A stretch of 39,684 nucleotides of DNA from assembly GCA_021324535.1 (NCBI GenBank), contig JAJPIU010000220.1, positions 1 to 39,684 of the forward strand. The letters run 5' to 3'. Of this stretch, positions 31,893 through 39,684 are shown in pieces. The first letter of the stretch is position 1. Each line of letters begins with the position of its first letter. The stretch is from Pseudomonadota bacterium. GTDB lineage: Bacteria; Chloroflexota; Ktedonobacteria; Ktedonobacterales; JADMIN01. Made by a program: the position numbers and the translations under genes. Under the pieces are notes generated by a model. That model worked only from the letters and a program-made list of their open reading frames with translations, was not told the DNA's origin and did no database searches.

Positions 31893-34800
31893 ATGGGTGA
31901 AAATTTCGATAAGACCGCCATCATGGAGAGCTTTCTCGACGAGGTCAACGCCTACCTCCCAGAGATAGAAGCCAACCTTGATCGCCTCCAGCAGACTCCT
32001 GACGACCTTCGTGCGCTACAGGAAACCTATCGGCGCACCCATACGATAAGTGGCTCGGCCTCGATGATGGAGTTCCAGGCGCTGGCGCATGTCGCCCAGG
32101 GGATGGAAGAAATCCTTGATGAGGCGCTCGAACGCCAGGAAGCCCTGAGCGCGCCGACCATCGCGCTGCTCCGCCGCTCATGCGGGCGGCTGAGACGCAT
32201 CGTTGAAAACATCCGCGAGGAGCAAGACGACAGCGCGATCATCGCTGAAGACGATCAGGATCGCGCCGCCTGGCGTGGGTCTGGCGCGACCAGCAGCGGC
32301 TCAGGCGGGCTAGCCGCGCCTGGAGCAGACGCCTCATCTGCGGCTGGCCCCGAACCGCCGGATTGGCTTGCAGCCTTCGCCGGGCCAGCCAGCGCCAATG
32401 GTTCGTCGCCCGCCAACGCCGCCCCCGCAAGCGCAGACGCTGCACACACAGCGTCTAGCCCAGGAGCCGAGGCGACATCACCTTCGGCGCAACGCACTGA
32501 TCCCTGGGGAGTCTCTGTCTCGAATCTGCCGACGGGCGCTGCTCCGGCAATCAGCCCCCCTGGCGCACAGACCTCACAGCCGCCAGCGGCGCCGCATACG
32601 CCACAGGCAGGCGCGGCGGTTCCCTCTACTCCTGGCGCTGAACCCTATCCCGATCCCTGGGGGCGTTCGCAGGCAAGCGCCTTTGATCCGTTTGCGCCAC
32701 CATCCGCCGGGCAGCCAGCAGAAACGCCTACCACGCCGCATCTACGGGCAGACATCAGCGAGGTACGCACATCGCCCTCCCTGGGAGGGCCTTCTTCTAG
32801 CCCCAGCGCGGCGCTTCCTCCGCCTCCTGCTGCTCCACAGGCTGGCATGCTTGTCAGCGTTGACGCAGCGGGCGCACTGGCGACCTTCGATGAGTTGCGC
32901 GCCGACGAAGAGGCCGTGCGTCGTCAGGCGGCGACGCTGCGCACCATCGTGGCGATGATGCGCGAGGCTGCGCAGGCGATGGAAGACGAACGCGCCGAGC
33001 TTGGCTCGTTTCTCGATGGCTCCAGCGATGCGCTCGACCGACTCGAGGATTGGGTGGGGCAGCAGATGGGGCTTGACCTGCGCCGCAGTCCCGAAGGCGT
33101 GCGGAATTACCTACCCCTCTCGGTCATCTGGGTGACAACCACCCGCCTGAAGAAGCTGATCGCGCTGCTAAACTCGTCGAGCCGCAACCTGACCGTCACG
33201 CAGGAGCAGATTGACGAGGCGCTGAGCGAGTTCCATGCGGCGCTTGACAGTTTTGGCTCCCTGTATAGCGCGCTGGCAAGTGTTGGCCCTGCGCCCGATG
33301 GCGGCTTCAGCGCCACCGTCGCGCAGATCACCTGGGCGCCTGGGCAGACAGGGCAGGCTCGTAGCCCCCAACCAACACAGCCTACCTTACCTGTGCCAGC
33401 GCCTCAGCCATCCGGCGAAGGCGCCGAGCAGACGCTTTCCGTCGGCGCGCGCGCCGACCTCGAACGCGCAGTACGCGAGGAGTTGCGCCGTTCGCTCGAA
33501 GATGAAGTGCGTGAGGAACTGAGCACCGAGCTACGCCGTGAAGAAGAACAACGGCTGCGCGGTGAGCTTGAAATTCAAGTGCGGCGCCAGATGTTGGCCG
33601 AGCTTGCCCCCGGCCTTGGCGAAAGCTCGGTCACGGTGCGCGATGGCTCGGTGCATGTGCAAACCTCCGGCCCGTTCATTGCTGTGCGGCCGCCCAAACA
33701 GGTGCAGGTGACTGACGAACAATCGCCCGAAGCGTTGGAGGTCTTCCGCGACGAGGCGCAGGAACATCTGCAAACCATCACCGACGGCATCAAACAGCTT
33801 GAGCAATATCCTGGCGATATGAGCGCCGTGCAGGCGATTCGCCGGGCAATGCACACGCTGAAGGGCGCAGCGGGCATGATGGGCTTTACGCTGATTCAGC
33901 GATTGGCGCATACCTCGGAAGACCTGCTCGATCAACTGACGGACGGCGCATTCGCCATCACCCCAGCGATGGTTGGCCTGACGCTCGATACCGCCGAGGC
34001 GCTTGATCAACTGGTGTCGGGCGCCATCCCCGATCCGGCGGATCAGCAGCGGCTTGTGCAGGCGCTGATCGTGCGCTATGCGGCGATCACCGGCGCGACG
34101 GATGTGCCCGATCTTACGGCGGATGAGCCAGGGAATGAGGCCATCGCCATTGCGCTTGGTGAGGAAGAAGAAGCCTCGGCGGCCCCAGCCGCAAGCGATG
34201 GCTCGGACTTGAGCGTGCGGCTGCAACTGAGCAAGCTCGATGAATTGGTGAGCATCTTCAGCGAACTTGTGCAGCGGCGCACCATCGCCGAAGAACGTAT
34301 CACACGCCTGGCGCAGAAAATCACCGAGGCAATGGGGATCAGCGCGCGCGTGCGCGATCTTGGCGTGCAGATCGAGGAACGCTTCGAGACGGTGATGTTG
34401 CCAAGCCGCGCCTCGGCAGGGATGATCACTGGCCCTAATGCGAATGCGGTCAATGCGCCGCGTGGCGCGCCTGGCGCGCGGAACGCCAACGGCGCGAATG
34501 TCGGGTTCGATAACATCGAGCTTGATCGCTACGACGAGTTCCACTACCTCTCGCGTGGCCTCACCGAGGGGGTAGGAGATCTTATCTCGCTGAGCCGCGA
34601 GATGGAACGGCTCGTCGGCGAACTTCAGTTCTCCTCGACCGTTGAGAACCGCCTGAGTTCCGACTTCCAGGATCGCCTGTTGCGTGCGCGGCTGGTGCCG
34701 GTGCGTTCGCTGGCCCCCCGGCTCTATCGTGCGGCGCGTACCTCGGCGCAAAAAGAGGGCAAAGAGATCGAGTTCTTCATCGAGGGCGGCGATACCGAGG

Positions 34801-36566
34801 TAGACCGCAAGGTCGTCGAGGCAATGGAAGGGCCGCTGCTACACCTTGTGCGCAACGCTGTCAACCATGGCATCGAGCGCCCGGCGGATCGCCAGGCTGT
34901 GGGCAAGCCACGCGCCGGGAAGATCGTCGTCTCTGCTGCGTATGAGGGCAACCAGGTGGTCATCTCCGTGAGTGACGACGGCGCAGGGATTGACCCCGAA
35001 CGCATCCGCACAACGGCTGCCGCCCGTGGGCAAATCGATCCAGAGGCGCGGATCACCGAGCGTGAGGCGGTCAATTTGATCTTCCAGCCAGGTGTTTCGA
35101 CGGCGGCGACCATCACCGAGGAAAGCGGACGCGGCGTCGGGCTGGACGTGGTGCGCGACGCAGTAGCGCGCCTGCGTGGCACGGTAGAGGTTGACCCTAC
35201 CATCGGACATGGCGCCACCTTCACCATGAAGTTCCCCATCAGCTTGCAGATCGCTCGTGCGGTGTTGGTGCGCGTTGGCTCGCAGACGCTGGCGATTCCA
35301 ATGGCGGTGGTAGAACACATTGGCCGTCTGGACTACTATCAGCGGGTGAATGGGCCAGCCCCGGCGGTTGAGGTGCGCGGGGAGCGGTATCCGCTGGCGC
35401 GCCTGAGCGACTATCTTCAGCTTCCGCCAACGCCGGTGGAAGAACGCTCACCAGTGCTATTGATCAACGTCGGGCGGCATCGTCTGGCAATGCTGGTTGA
35501 CGCGATTGTGAACCAGCAGGAGGTCGTCTCGAAGCCATTGGGCGCGCATCTGCGCGATGTGCCAGGGGTGGCGGGTGCGACAGTGCTTGGCAACGGCCAG
35601 GTGGTGTTGATCCTCGAGATGCTCGATCTGCTGGCGCAACAGCCCTTCAAGCCGGTTGCCCTGCCAGCCCCAGGCGCGCGCGCGCAGCCGACCTCGGCGA
35701 CACAGCCTGTTTCACCCAACCAGTGGGCGGCGGCTTTCGGTGGGCAGCCTTCAGCGGGATCAACGCCACGCCAACAACTGCCGCAGCCTCCCATCCCACC
35801 GGGTATGCCAGCGCCCAACACACGGCCTGCGCAGCCACAGTCCTATGCACCGGCTGCACCAGGCGGCCAGATGGGGCAGATCAGGCCCGCCAGCCGCCCG
35901 AATATGTCAAATCAGCGACCGGCCGCCCAACCAATCTCACCGTGGCAAGGGCAGCGCATCCCAGAGCAGACGCCATTTGAGCGTCCGCAGGTCCCCTCTA
36001 CGCCCATCGGGAGTATGCCAGGAGGGTCGCTGGGTCAAATGCCAATGGCAAACCTGCCGCCATTCATGCAACGTCCTCCACAGCGCCCACAGGGTGTGTC
36101 TCCTATGGGACAATCGCCAACAAGCGGCGGGCAGGGTGGTCAGATGAACCAACAGGCGCGGCAGCGGCTGGGGCCACCCCCAGGCGCGCGCAACGCCTAT
36201 GTGTTGGTGGTGGACGACAGCCCAAGCGTGCGGCGTGTGGTCAGCAATATGCTGAAGTCGTATGGCTGGGAGGTGCAGACGGCGCGCGACGGCATCGAGG
36301 CGCTGGAGGTGATGTCGCGCCAACAGCCTGCGGCAGTCCTGCTGGACATCGAGATGCCGCGCATGGATGGCTATGAACTGATCGCCACGGTGCGCAGCCA
36401 GGAGCATGATCGCCATCTCCCGCTGATCGTGCTGACCTCGCGCGCGGCGGCCAAACACCGCCAGCGCGCCGATCAGCTTGGCGCCAGCGCCTACCTCGTC
36501 AAGCCGTATCAAGATGAGGAGTTGCTCAAGCTCCTTAATGATCTGATTTCGGCGAATATGGGCTAA
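31893..36566 (+). CDS. CheA hybrid kinase with two Hpt domains and a C-terminal receiver (ChpA/PilL-like)
   Basis: 1557 residues. Order: Hpt1 (about 1-110, THTISGSASMM, His50); Ala/Pro/Ser-rich linker (about 110-330); helical region (340-480); Arg/Glu coiled coil (515-575); Hpt2 (610-740, MHTLKGAAGMMGF, His654); dimerisation and ATPase region (about 770-1110; LVRNAVNHGIERP near 985, DDGAGIDPERIR, GRGVGLDVV); CheW-like domain (about 1115-1250); Pro/Gln-rich linker (about 1255-1430); receiver (about 1433-1555, phosphoacceptor in LLDIEMPRMDGY near 1487). It autophosphorylates an Hpt His and passes phosphate to the two receivers encoded upstream. His50 sits in THTISGSA instead of HTLKGSA, so Hpt1 may be atypical. 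Start ATG 31893 has only a weak ribosome site. Confidence 0.93.
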   Translation: MGENFDKTAIMESFLDEVNAYLPEIEANLDRLQQTPDDLRALQETYRRTHTISGSASMMEFQALAHVAQGMEEILDEALERQEALSAPTIALLRRSCGRLRRIVENIREEQDDSAIIAEDDQDRAAWRGSGATSSGSGGLAAPGADASSAAGPEPPDWLAAFAGPASANGSSPANAAPASADAAHTASSPGAEATSPSAQRTDPWGVSVSNLPTGAAPAISPPGAQTSQPPAAPHTPQAGAAVPSTPGAEPYPDPWGRSQASAFDPFAPPSAGQPAETPTTPHLRADISEVRTSPSLGGPSSSPSAALPPPPAAPQAGMLVSVDAAGALATFDELRADEEAVRRQAATLRTIVAMMREAAQAMEDERAELGSFLDGSSDALDRLEDWVGQQMGLDLRRSPEGVRNYLPLSVIWVTTTRLKKLIALLNSSSRNLTVTQEQIDEALSEFHAALDSFGSLYSALASVGPAPDGGFSATVAQITWAPGQTGQARSPQPTQPTLPVPAPQPSGEGAEQTLSVGARADLERAVREELRRSLEDEVREELSTELRREEEQRLRGELEIQVRRQMLAELAPGLGESSVTVRDGSVHVQTSGPFIAVRPPKQVQVTDEQSPEALEVFRDEAQEHLQTITDGIKQLEQYPGDMSAVQAIRRAMHTLKGAAGMMGFTLIQRLAHTSEDLLDQLTDGAFAITPAMVGLTLDTAEALDQLVSGAIPDPADQQRLVQALIVRYAAITGATDVPDLTADEPGNEAIAIALGEEEEASAAPAASDGSDLSVRLQLSKLDELVSIFSELVQRRTIAEERITRLAQKITEAMGISARVRDLGVQIEERFETVMLPSRASAGMITGPNANAVNAPRGAPGARNANGANVGFDNIELDRYDEFHYLSRGLTEGVGDLISLSREMERLVGELQFSSTVENRLSSDFQDRLLRARLVPVRSLAPRLYRAARTSAQKEGKEIEFFIEGGDTEVDRKVVEAMEGPLLHLVRNAVNHGIERPADRQAVGKPRAGKIVVSAAYEGNQVVISVSDDGAGIDPERIRTTAAARGQIDPEARITEREAVNLIFQPGVSTAATITEESGRGVGLDVVRDAVARLRGTVEVDPTIGHGATFTMKFPISLQIARAVLVRVGSQTLAIPMAVVEHIGRLDYYQRVNGPAPAVEVRGERYPLARLSDYLQLPPTPVEERSPVLLINVGRHRLAMLVDAIVNQQEVVSKPLGAHLRDVPGVAGATVLGNGQVVLILEMLDLLAQQPFKPVALPAPGARAQPTSATQPVSPNQWAAAFGGQPSAGSTPRQQLPQPPIPPGMPAPNTRPAQPQSYAPAAPGGQMGQIRPASRPNMSNQRPAAQPISPWQGQRIPEQTPFERPQVPSTPIGSMPGGSLGQMPMANLPPFMQRPPQRPQGVSPMGQSPTSGGQGGQMNQQARQRLGPPPGARNAYVLVVDDSPSVRRVVSNMLKSYGWEVQTARDGIEALEVMSRQQPAAVLLDIEMPRMDGYELIATVRSQEHDRHLPLIVLTSRAAAKHRQRADQLGASAYLVKPYQDEELLKLLNDLISANMG

Positions 36567-36579
36567 TACGGGCTAATAC
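36560..36579 (+). repeat. 10-bp tandem repeat over the CheA stop codon
   Basis: GGGCTAATAC twice, then a partial unit (GGCT). The TAA in the first unit is the CheA stop (36564-36566) and recurs 10 bp later in another frame. Confidence 0.9.
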
Positions 36580-36613
36580 GGCTGATCGCCGGAAAGCGAG
36601 CGGCAAGTTACAT

Positions 36614-36892
36614 ATGCGATATGGGCGTGAGCGGGGCGTCATCCGCTGGGACGCGCATGCGTGGATGCTGAGTGAGCGGCTTGAACAGGTGGAGGCAGAG
36701 ATCGCCACGCTGGAGACTCTGCCTACGCAGGGGGAGCCTCATGCAGCCAGTGGGCGGGTCACGCAGCAGACATCACGTCCGCGCGAGCGGCAGGTTATGG
36801 CCGAAACGCTGGCGCAGCTCAACGCCGAACGCGACGAGTTGCTGCGTCAGTTGCAGGCGCTTGGGCCATCGCCACGCGCGAAGATGGGGTGA
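36614..36892 (+). CDS. Small coiled-coil protein, unknown
   Basis: 92 residues from ATG 36614, or 75 from ATG 36665 (MLSERLEQVEAEIATLE). Two short heptad-like helices (about 19-36 and 62-83) are separated by a polar linker. Codon use matches the neighbours and the frame starts 47 nt after the CheA stop on the same strand, so it is probably the last gene of the chemosensory operon. No family recognised. A scaffold or small partner role would fit but is a guess. Confidence 0.5.
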   Translation: MRYGRERGVIRWDAHAWMLSERLEQVEAEIATLETLPTQGEPHAASGRVTQQTSRPRERQVMAETLAQLNAERDELLRQLQALGPSPRAKMG

Positions 36893-36904
36893 CCTAACCT
36901 TCCC

Positions 36905-36935
36905 CACCCTCCTTCCCGTGAGGGGAAGGAGGGTG
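36905..36935. terminator. 13-bp perfect hairpin between convergent operons
   Basis: CACCCTCCTTCCC (36905-36917) / GGGAAGGAGGGTG (36923-36935), 5-nt loop, between the chemosensory operon and the Rieske gene. No T-run on either side, so its terminator role rests on position. Confidence 0.55.
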
Positions 36936-37022
36936 CCTGGTGGGTGATAGGGCTGGCGCGAGTGGCGAGGAGAAAGCGCCAAGCAACTCCCCTCCCCGTT
37001 TATGAGGAGGGATAGGGAGAGG

Positions 37023-37337
37023 TCAAGGAAGCTCCACATTGAGCGTGTCATCGGCAATCCAGACGCGATAGGTCTCCACAGGCTCGGTCGCGGGGAGCGA
37101 CAGCACCTCACCGGTGCGCAGGTCAAAGCGCGCGCCATGTAGCGCACACTCAACACAATGATCGTCTATATCGCCCTCGGAGAGCGGATACTCTTCGTGG
37201 GTGCAGATGTCGTTGATGGCGTAGAGTTCGCCGTCTACATTAAAGATGGCGACGGGCGTATCGTTAGCCATCACGCTGATCGCCTCGCCGGGCTTGGGCG
37301 CATCATCAGCGCGCCCAACCTCCACTACAGTTCCCAT
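37023..37337 (-). CDS. Rieske [2Fe-2S] ferredoxin
   Basis: 104 residues. The cluster ligands are in CTHEEYPLSEGD and CALHG (CxH...CxxH), 18 residues apart. Short single-domain Rieske proteins of this kind act as electron carriers for dioxygenases or nitrite-reductase-like enzymes. In several bacteria one is encoded inside the suf operon next to sufD, as here (38 nt downstream of sufD). It may supply electrons for cluster assembly; that is inference. Start is ATG 37335-37337. Confidence 0.92.
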   Translation of the reverse strand: MGTVVEVGRADDAPKPGEAISVMANDTPVAIFNVDGELYAINDICTHEEYPLSEGDIDDHCVECALHGARFDLRTGEVLSLPATEPVETYRVWIADDTLNVELP

Positions 37338-37375
37338 AGCGATTGTCTGCTCCTCACTCCGCTGCGTCAGCCTCG

Positions 37376-38722
37376 TCAGTCTTCCGCCTGAACGGTGTTG
37401 ACGCGCTCTTGAATCTCCTGGCGAAGTGAGTCGCGCAACGAGGCAATCGGCGTGACCTCAACGATGGGGTCTACGAAGCCCTCGACGATCAGGTGGGTAG
37501 CTTCCAGGCGGGTTAGCCCACGGCACATGAGGTAAAAGAGTTGCTCTTCGTCCACCTTGCCAACGGTGGCGCCATGGCTACAGCCGATGATGTCGTTCTC
37601 GGCGATCTCCAGGTTGGGGATGGAGTCAGCCCGCGCGTGATGGCTCAGCAGCAGGTTGCGGTTCTGCTGATAGGCGCCCGTGCCCTTGGCCTTGGGATGC
37701 ACACGAATCAGCCCGGAGTAGACGGAGCGCGCCTTGCCCGCCAGCACGCCCTTGAAGAGCAGATCGCTGACGCCATGCGCGCCGATATGATCTTGCAAGG
37801 TATAGCGGTCAAGATGCTGGTCGCCGTCTTCGATATAGAGGCCAAGCAACTTCGCGTTGGCGCCGTCACCTTCGAGCCGCGCCTCCACTCGCCCTTTGGA
37901 GAGCGCGCTGCCAAGCTCAACGCTTTGCAGGACAACATTGGTGTCACGTTCGAGGACGGCGCGCTCGGTATGGAAGTCGTACACGGCGCGGCCCCAACGC
38001 TGGATGCCAATATAGTGCAGCTTGGCTCCCGGCTTGAGGATGATCTCCAGAACGCGGCTGCTGAAGCCCTGGCGCTCACCCTCGGAAGAGATGAAGTCTT
38101 CGCCAAAGGTGGCCTGGCTATCAGATTCCAGGACAATCAGAGTGTGCGCCAGACTGGATCGCCCTTGCAGGTTGGCCTGGGTGACGGCGCGCAACGGCTC
38201 TTCCACAGCGACGCCACGCGGCACGTACAGGAAGACGCCGTTATCCCAGAAGGCGCCATGCAGCGCGGCGAACTTGCTATCGCTGGCGGGCACGCAACAT
38301 GTCATGAAATACTTTTCCACCAAGTCGCTATGTTCGCGCACCGCCGTCTGGAGGTCGGTGAAGATGACGCCCTTGGCCCGCAGGTCGTCGCTCAGGCGAT
38401 ATTCCACCCGTGCGGCGTCGCGCAGGCCAATGAAGCCGCCAAACACTTCGTCTCGCTCGGCGGGCGGCACAAGCGTTTTGCCCGCGTGGCCTGTATGACT
38501 TGCGTAGCTGCCCTCACTGTATGGCTCAACGTCGTCGAGCTTGAGACGCCGCAGGCTGGTACGCCGCCACTCTTCATCCTGCTGGGTGGGCATAGGGATG
38601 TCTTGATAGGTTTGCCAGGCGGCGCGCCTGCGTTCCCGCATCCATTCGGGTTCGTCGCGCCGCTCGATCAATTCGCCAAGCGACTCCGCAGAGAAGCCGC
38701 GCCGCGCAACCGGTGCTGTCAT
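37376..38722 (-). CDS. sufD: SufD, Fe-S cluster assembly protein
   Basis: 448 residues, normal for SufD. Core motifs: the N-terminal EPEWMRERRRAAWQ segment, FLYVPRGVAVEEPL, VLESDSQATFGEDF, the beta-helix repeats with VLQSVELGSALSKGR, and the C-terminal [21 protein letters not shown] with LIVEGFVDPIVEV. SufD pairs with SufB, and with the SufC ATPase, to build [4Fe-4S] clusters under iron limitation or oxidative stress. Start ATG 38720-38722 is preceded by AAAGAG. sufB ends 150 bp upstream, with the repeat copy C in between, and the Rieske gene follows. sufC and sufS are not in the window. Confidence 0.95.
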   Translation of the reverse strand: MTAPVARRGFSAESLGELIERRDEPEWMRERRRAAWQTYQDIPMPTQQDEEWRRTSLRRLKLDDVEPYSEGSYASHTGHAGKTLVPPAERDEVFGGFIGLRDAARVEYRLSDDLRAKGVIFTDLQTAVREHSDLVEKYFMTCCVPASDSKFAALHGAFWDNGVFLYVPRGVAVEEPLRAVTQANLQGRSSLAHTLIVLESDSQATFGEDFISSEGERQGFSSRVLEIILKPGAKLHYIGIQRWGRAVYDFHTERAVLERDTNVVLQSVELGSALSKGRVEARLEGDGANAKLLGLYIEDGDQHLDRYTLQDHIGAHGVSDLLFKGVLAGKARSVYSGLIRVHPKAKGTGAYQQNRNLLLSHHARADSIPNLEIAENDIIGCSHGATVGKVDEEQLFYLMCRGLTRLEATHLIVEGFVDPIVEVTPIASLRDSLRQEIQERVNTVQAED

Positions 38723-38808
38723 ATCTCTTTACAACCTTTATTCTGAACATGAAAAAGCGAAGGTACTAAGGACGTTGGCGTCTGGCAATCAAGCCGCACC
38801 AAGAGGAT

Positions 38809-38869
38809 AAGTCCGCGAAGGCGGCCTTTGTGGCCGTGAGACCCCTAGGCACGGCTTGAGCCGCCCGCC
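38809..38869 (+). repeat. Dispersed hairpin repeat, copy C
   Basis: Begins AAGTCCGCGAAGGCGGCC, contains CCTAGGCACGG and CTTGAGCCGCCC, ends CCGCCC. It fills much of the 150-bp gap between the sufB 3' end and the sufD start, so it would be transcribed (as the complement) within the suf operon. Confidence 0.85.
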
Positions 38870-38872
38870 CGA

Positions 38873-39684
<812 letters not shown>

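Noticed and set aside
33531-34751. 406-codon open frame on the minus strand
   Set aside because: Lies entirely antisense to CheA, whose motifs are unambiguous; the product is rich in Arg/His/Gln typical of shadow frames in GC-rich DNA.
37541-38746. 401-codon open frame on the plus strand
   Set aside because: Antisense to sufD, which has full family motifs; no ribosome site or recognisable domain.

Overview
The window is a GC-rich (roughly 60%), gene-dense bacterial chromosome segment. Lineage is inferred from gene content only. The DUF4388 / receiver / receiver / CheW / MCP / CheA-receiver operon, the style of the antirepressor remnants, the SufB-SufD-Rieske order and the many multi-membrane proteins of unknown function all fit a Chloroflexota bacterium, most likely Ktedonobacteria. 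No rRNA, tRNA, CRISPR array, transposase or complete prophage is visible.

Left part (1-10.4 kb): a truncated HTH protein gene at the edge and a small membrane-protein fragment overlapping an unknown gene. Next come a membrane glycosyltransferase of the cellulose-synthase type coupled to a catalytically defective Ser/Thr kinase, then a DUF3311 + MctP-type carboxylate symporter pair behind a 20-bp palindrome and closed by a strong terminator. A tandem-GNAT acetyltransferase, a CDF metal exporter and a convergent Baeyer-Villiger-type flavin monooxygenase complete this part.

Middle part (10.4-25.3 kb) is accessory in character. It has two unknown membrane proteins, one behind five copies of a 12-bp repeat, and an unusual BRO-N/GIY-YIG protein followed by a 4-nt-overlapping ORF that carries the canonical second half of a BRO-N domain. 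It also has a LURP-one-like protein, a NagD-type HAD phosphatase, a frameshifted P22_AR-type antirepressor, an NDH-2 dehydrogenase, a frameshifted repeat protein, a solitary beta-class DNA methyltransferase, a 25-codon ORF ahead of an HlyD-like adaptor, a DMT exporter with a palindromic operator over its promoter, an acidic unknown protein and a GtrA-family protein.

Right part (25.4-39.7 kb): an IscU/SufU-like scaffold, then the chemosensory operon of the Pil-Chp/Pix kind (26.4-36.6 kb): DUF4388 protein, two single-domain receivers, CheW, a methyl-accepting protein without an extracytoplasmic sensor domain, and a 1557-residue CheA hybrid with two Hpt domains. It probably controls type IV pili, surface motility or a second messenger; no CheR/CheB or pilus gene is in the window. 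The right end carries, on the minus strand, sufB (cut by the edge), sufD and a Rieske ferredoxin for Fe-S cluster assembly.

Two window-wide patterns stand out. Short tandem repeats (8-12 bp) sit at gene junctions, three of them overlapping stop codons so that the stop is repeated. A ~57-bp hairpin repeat occurs three times (10.5, 11.8 and 38.8 kb), with one stem conserved although its sequence differs.
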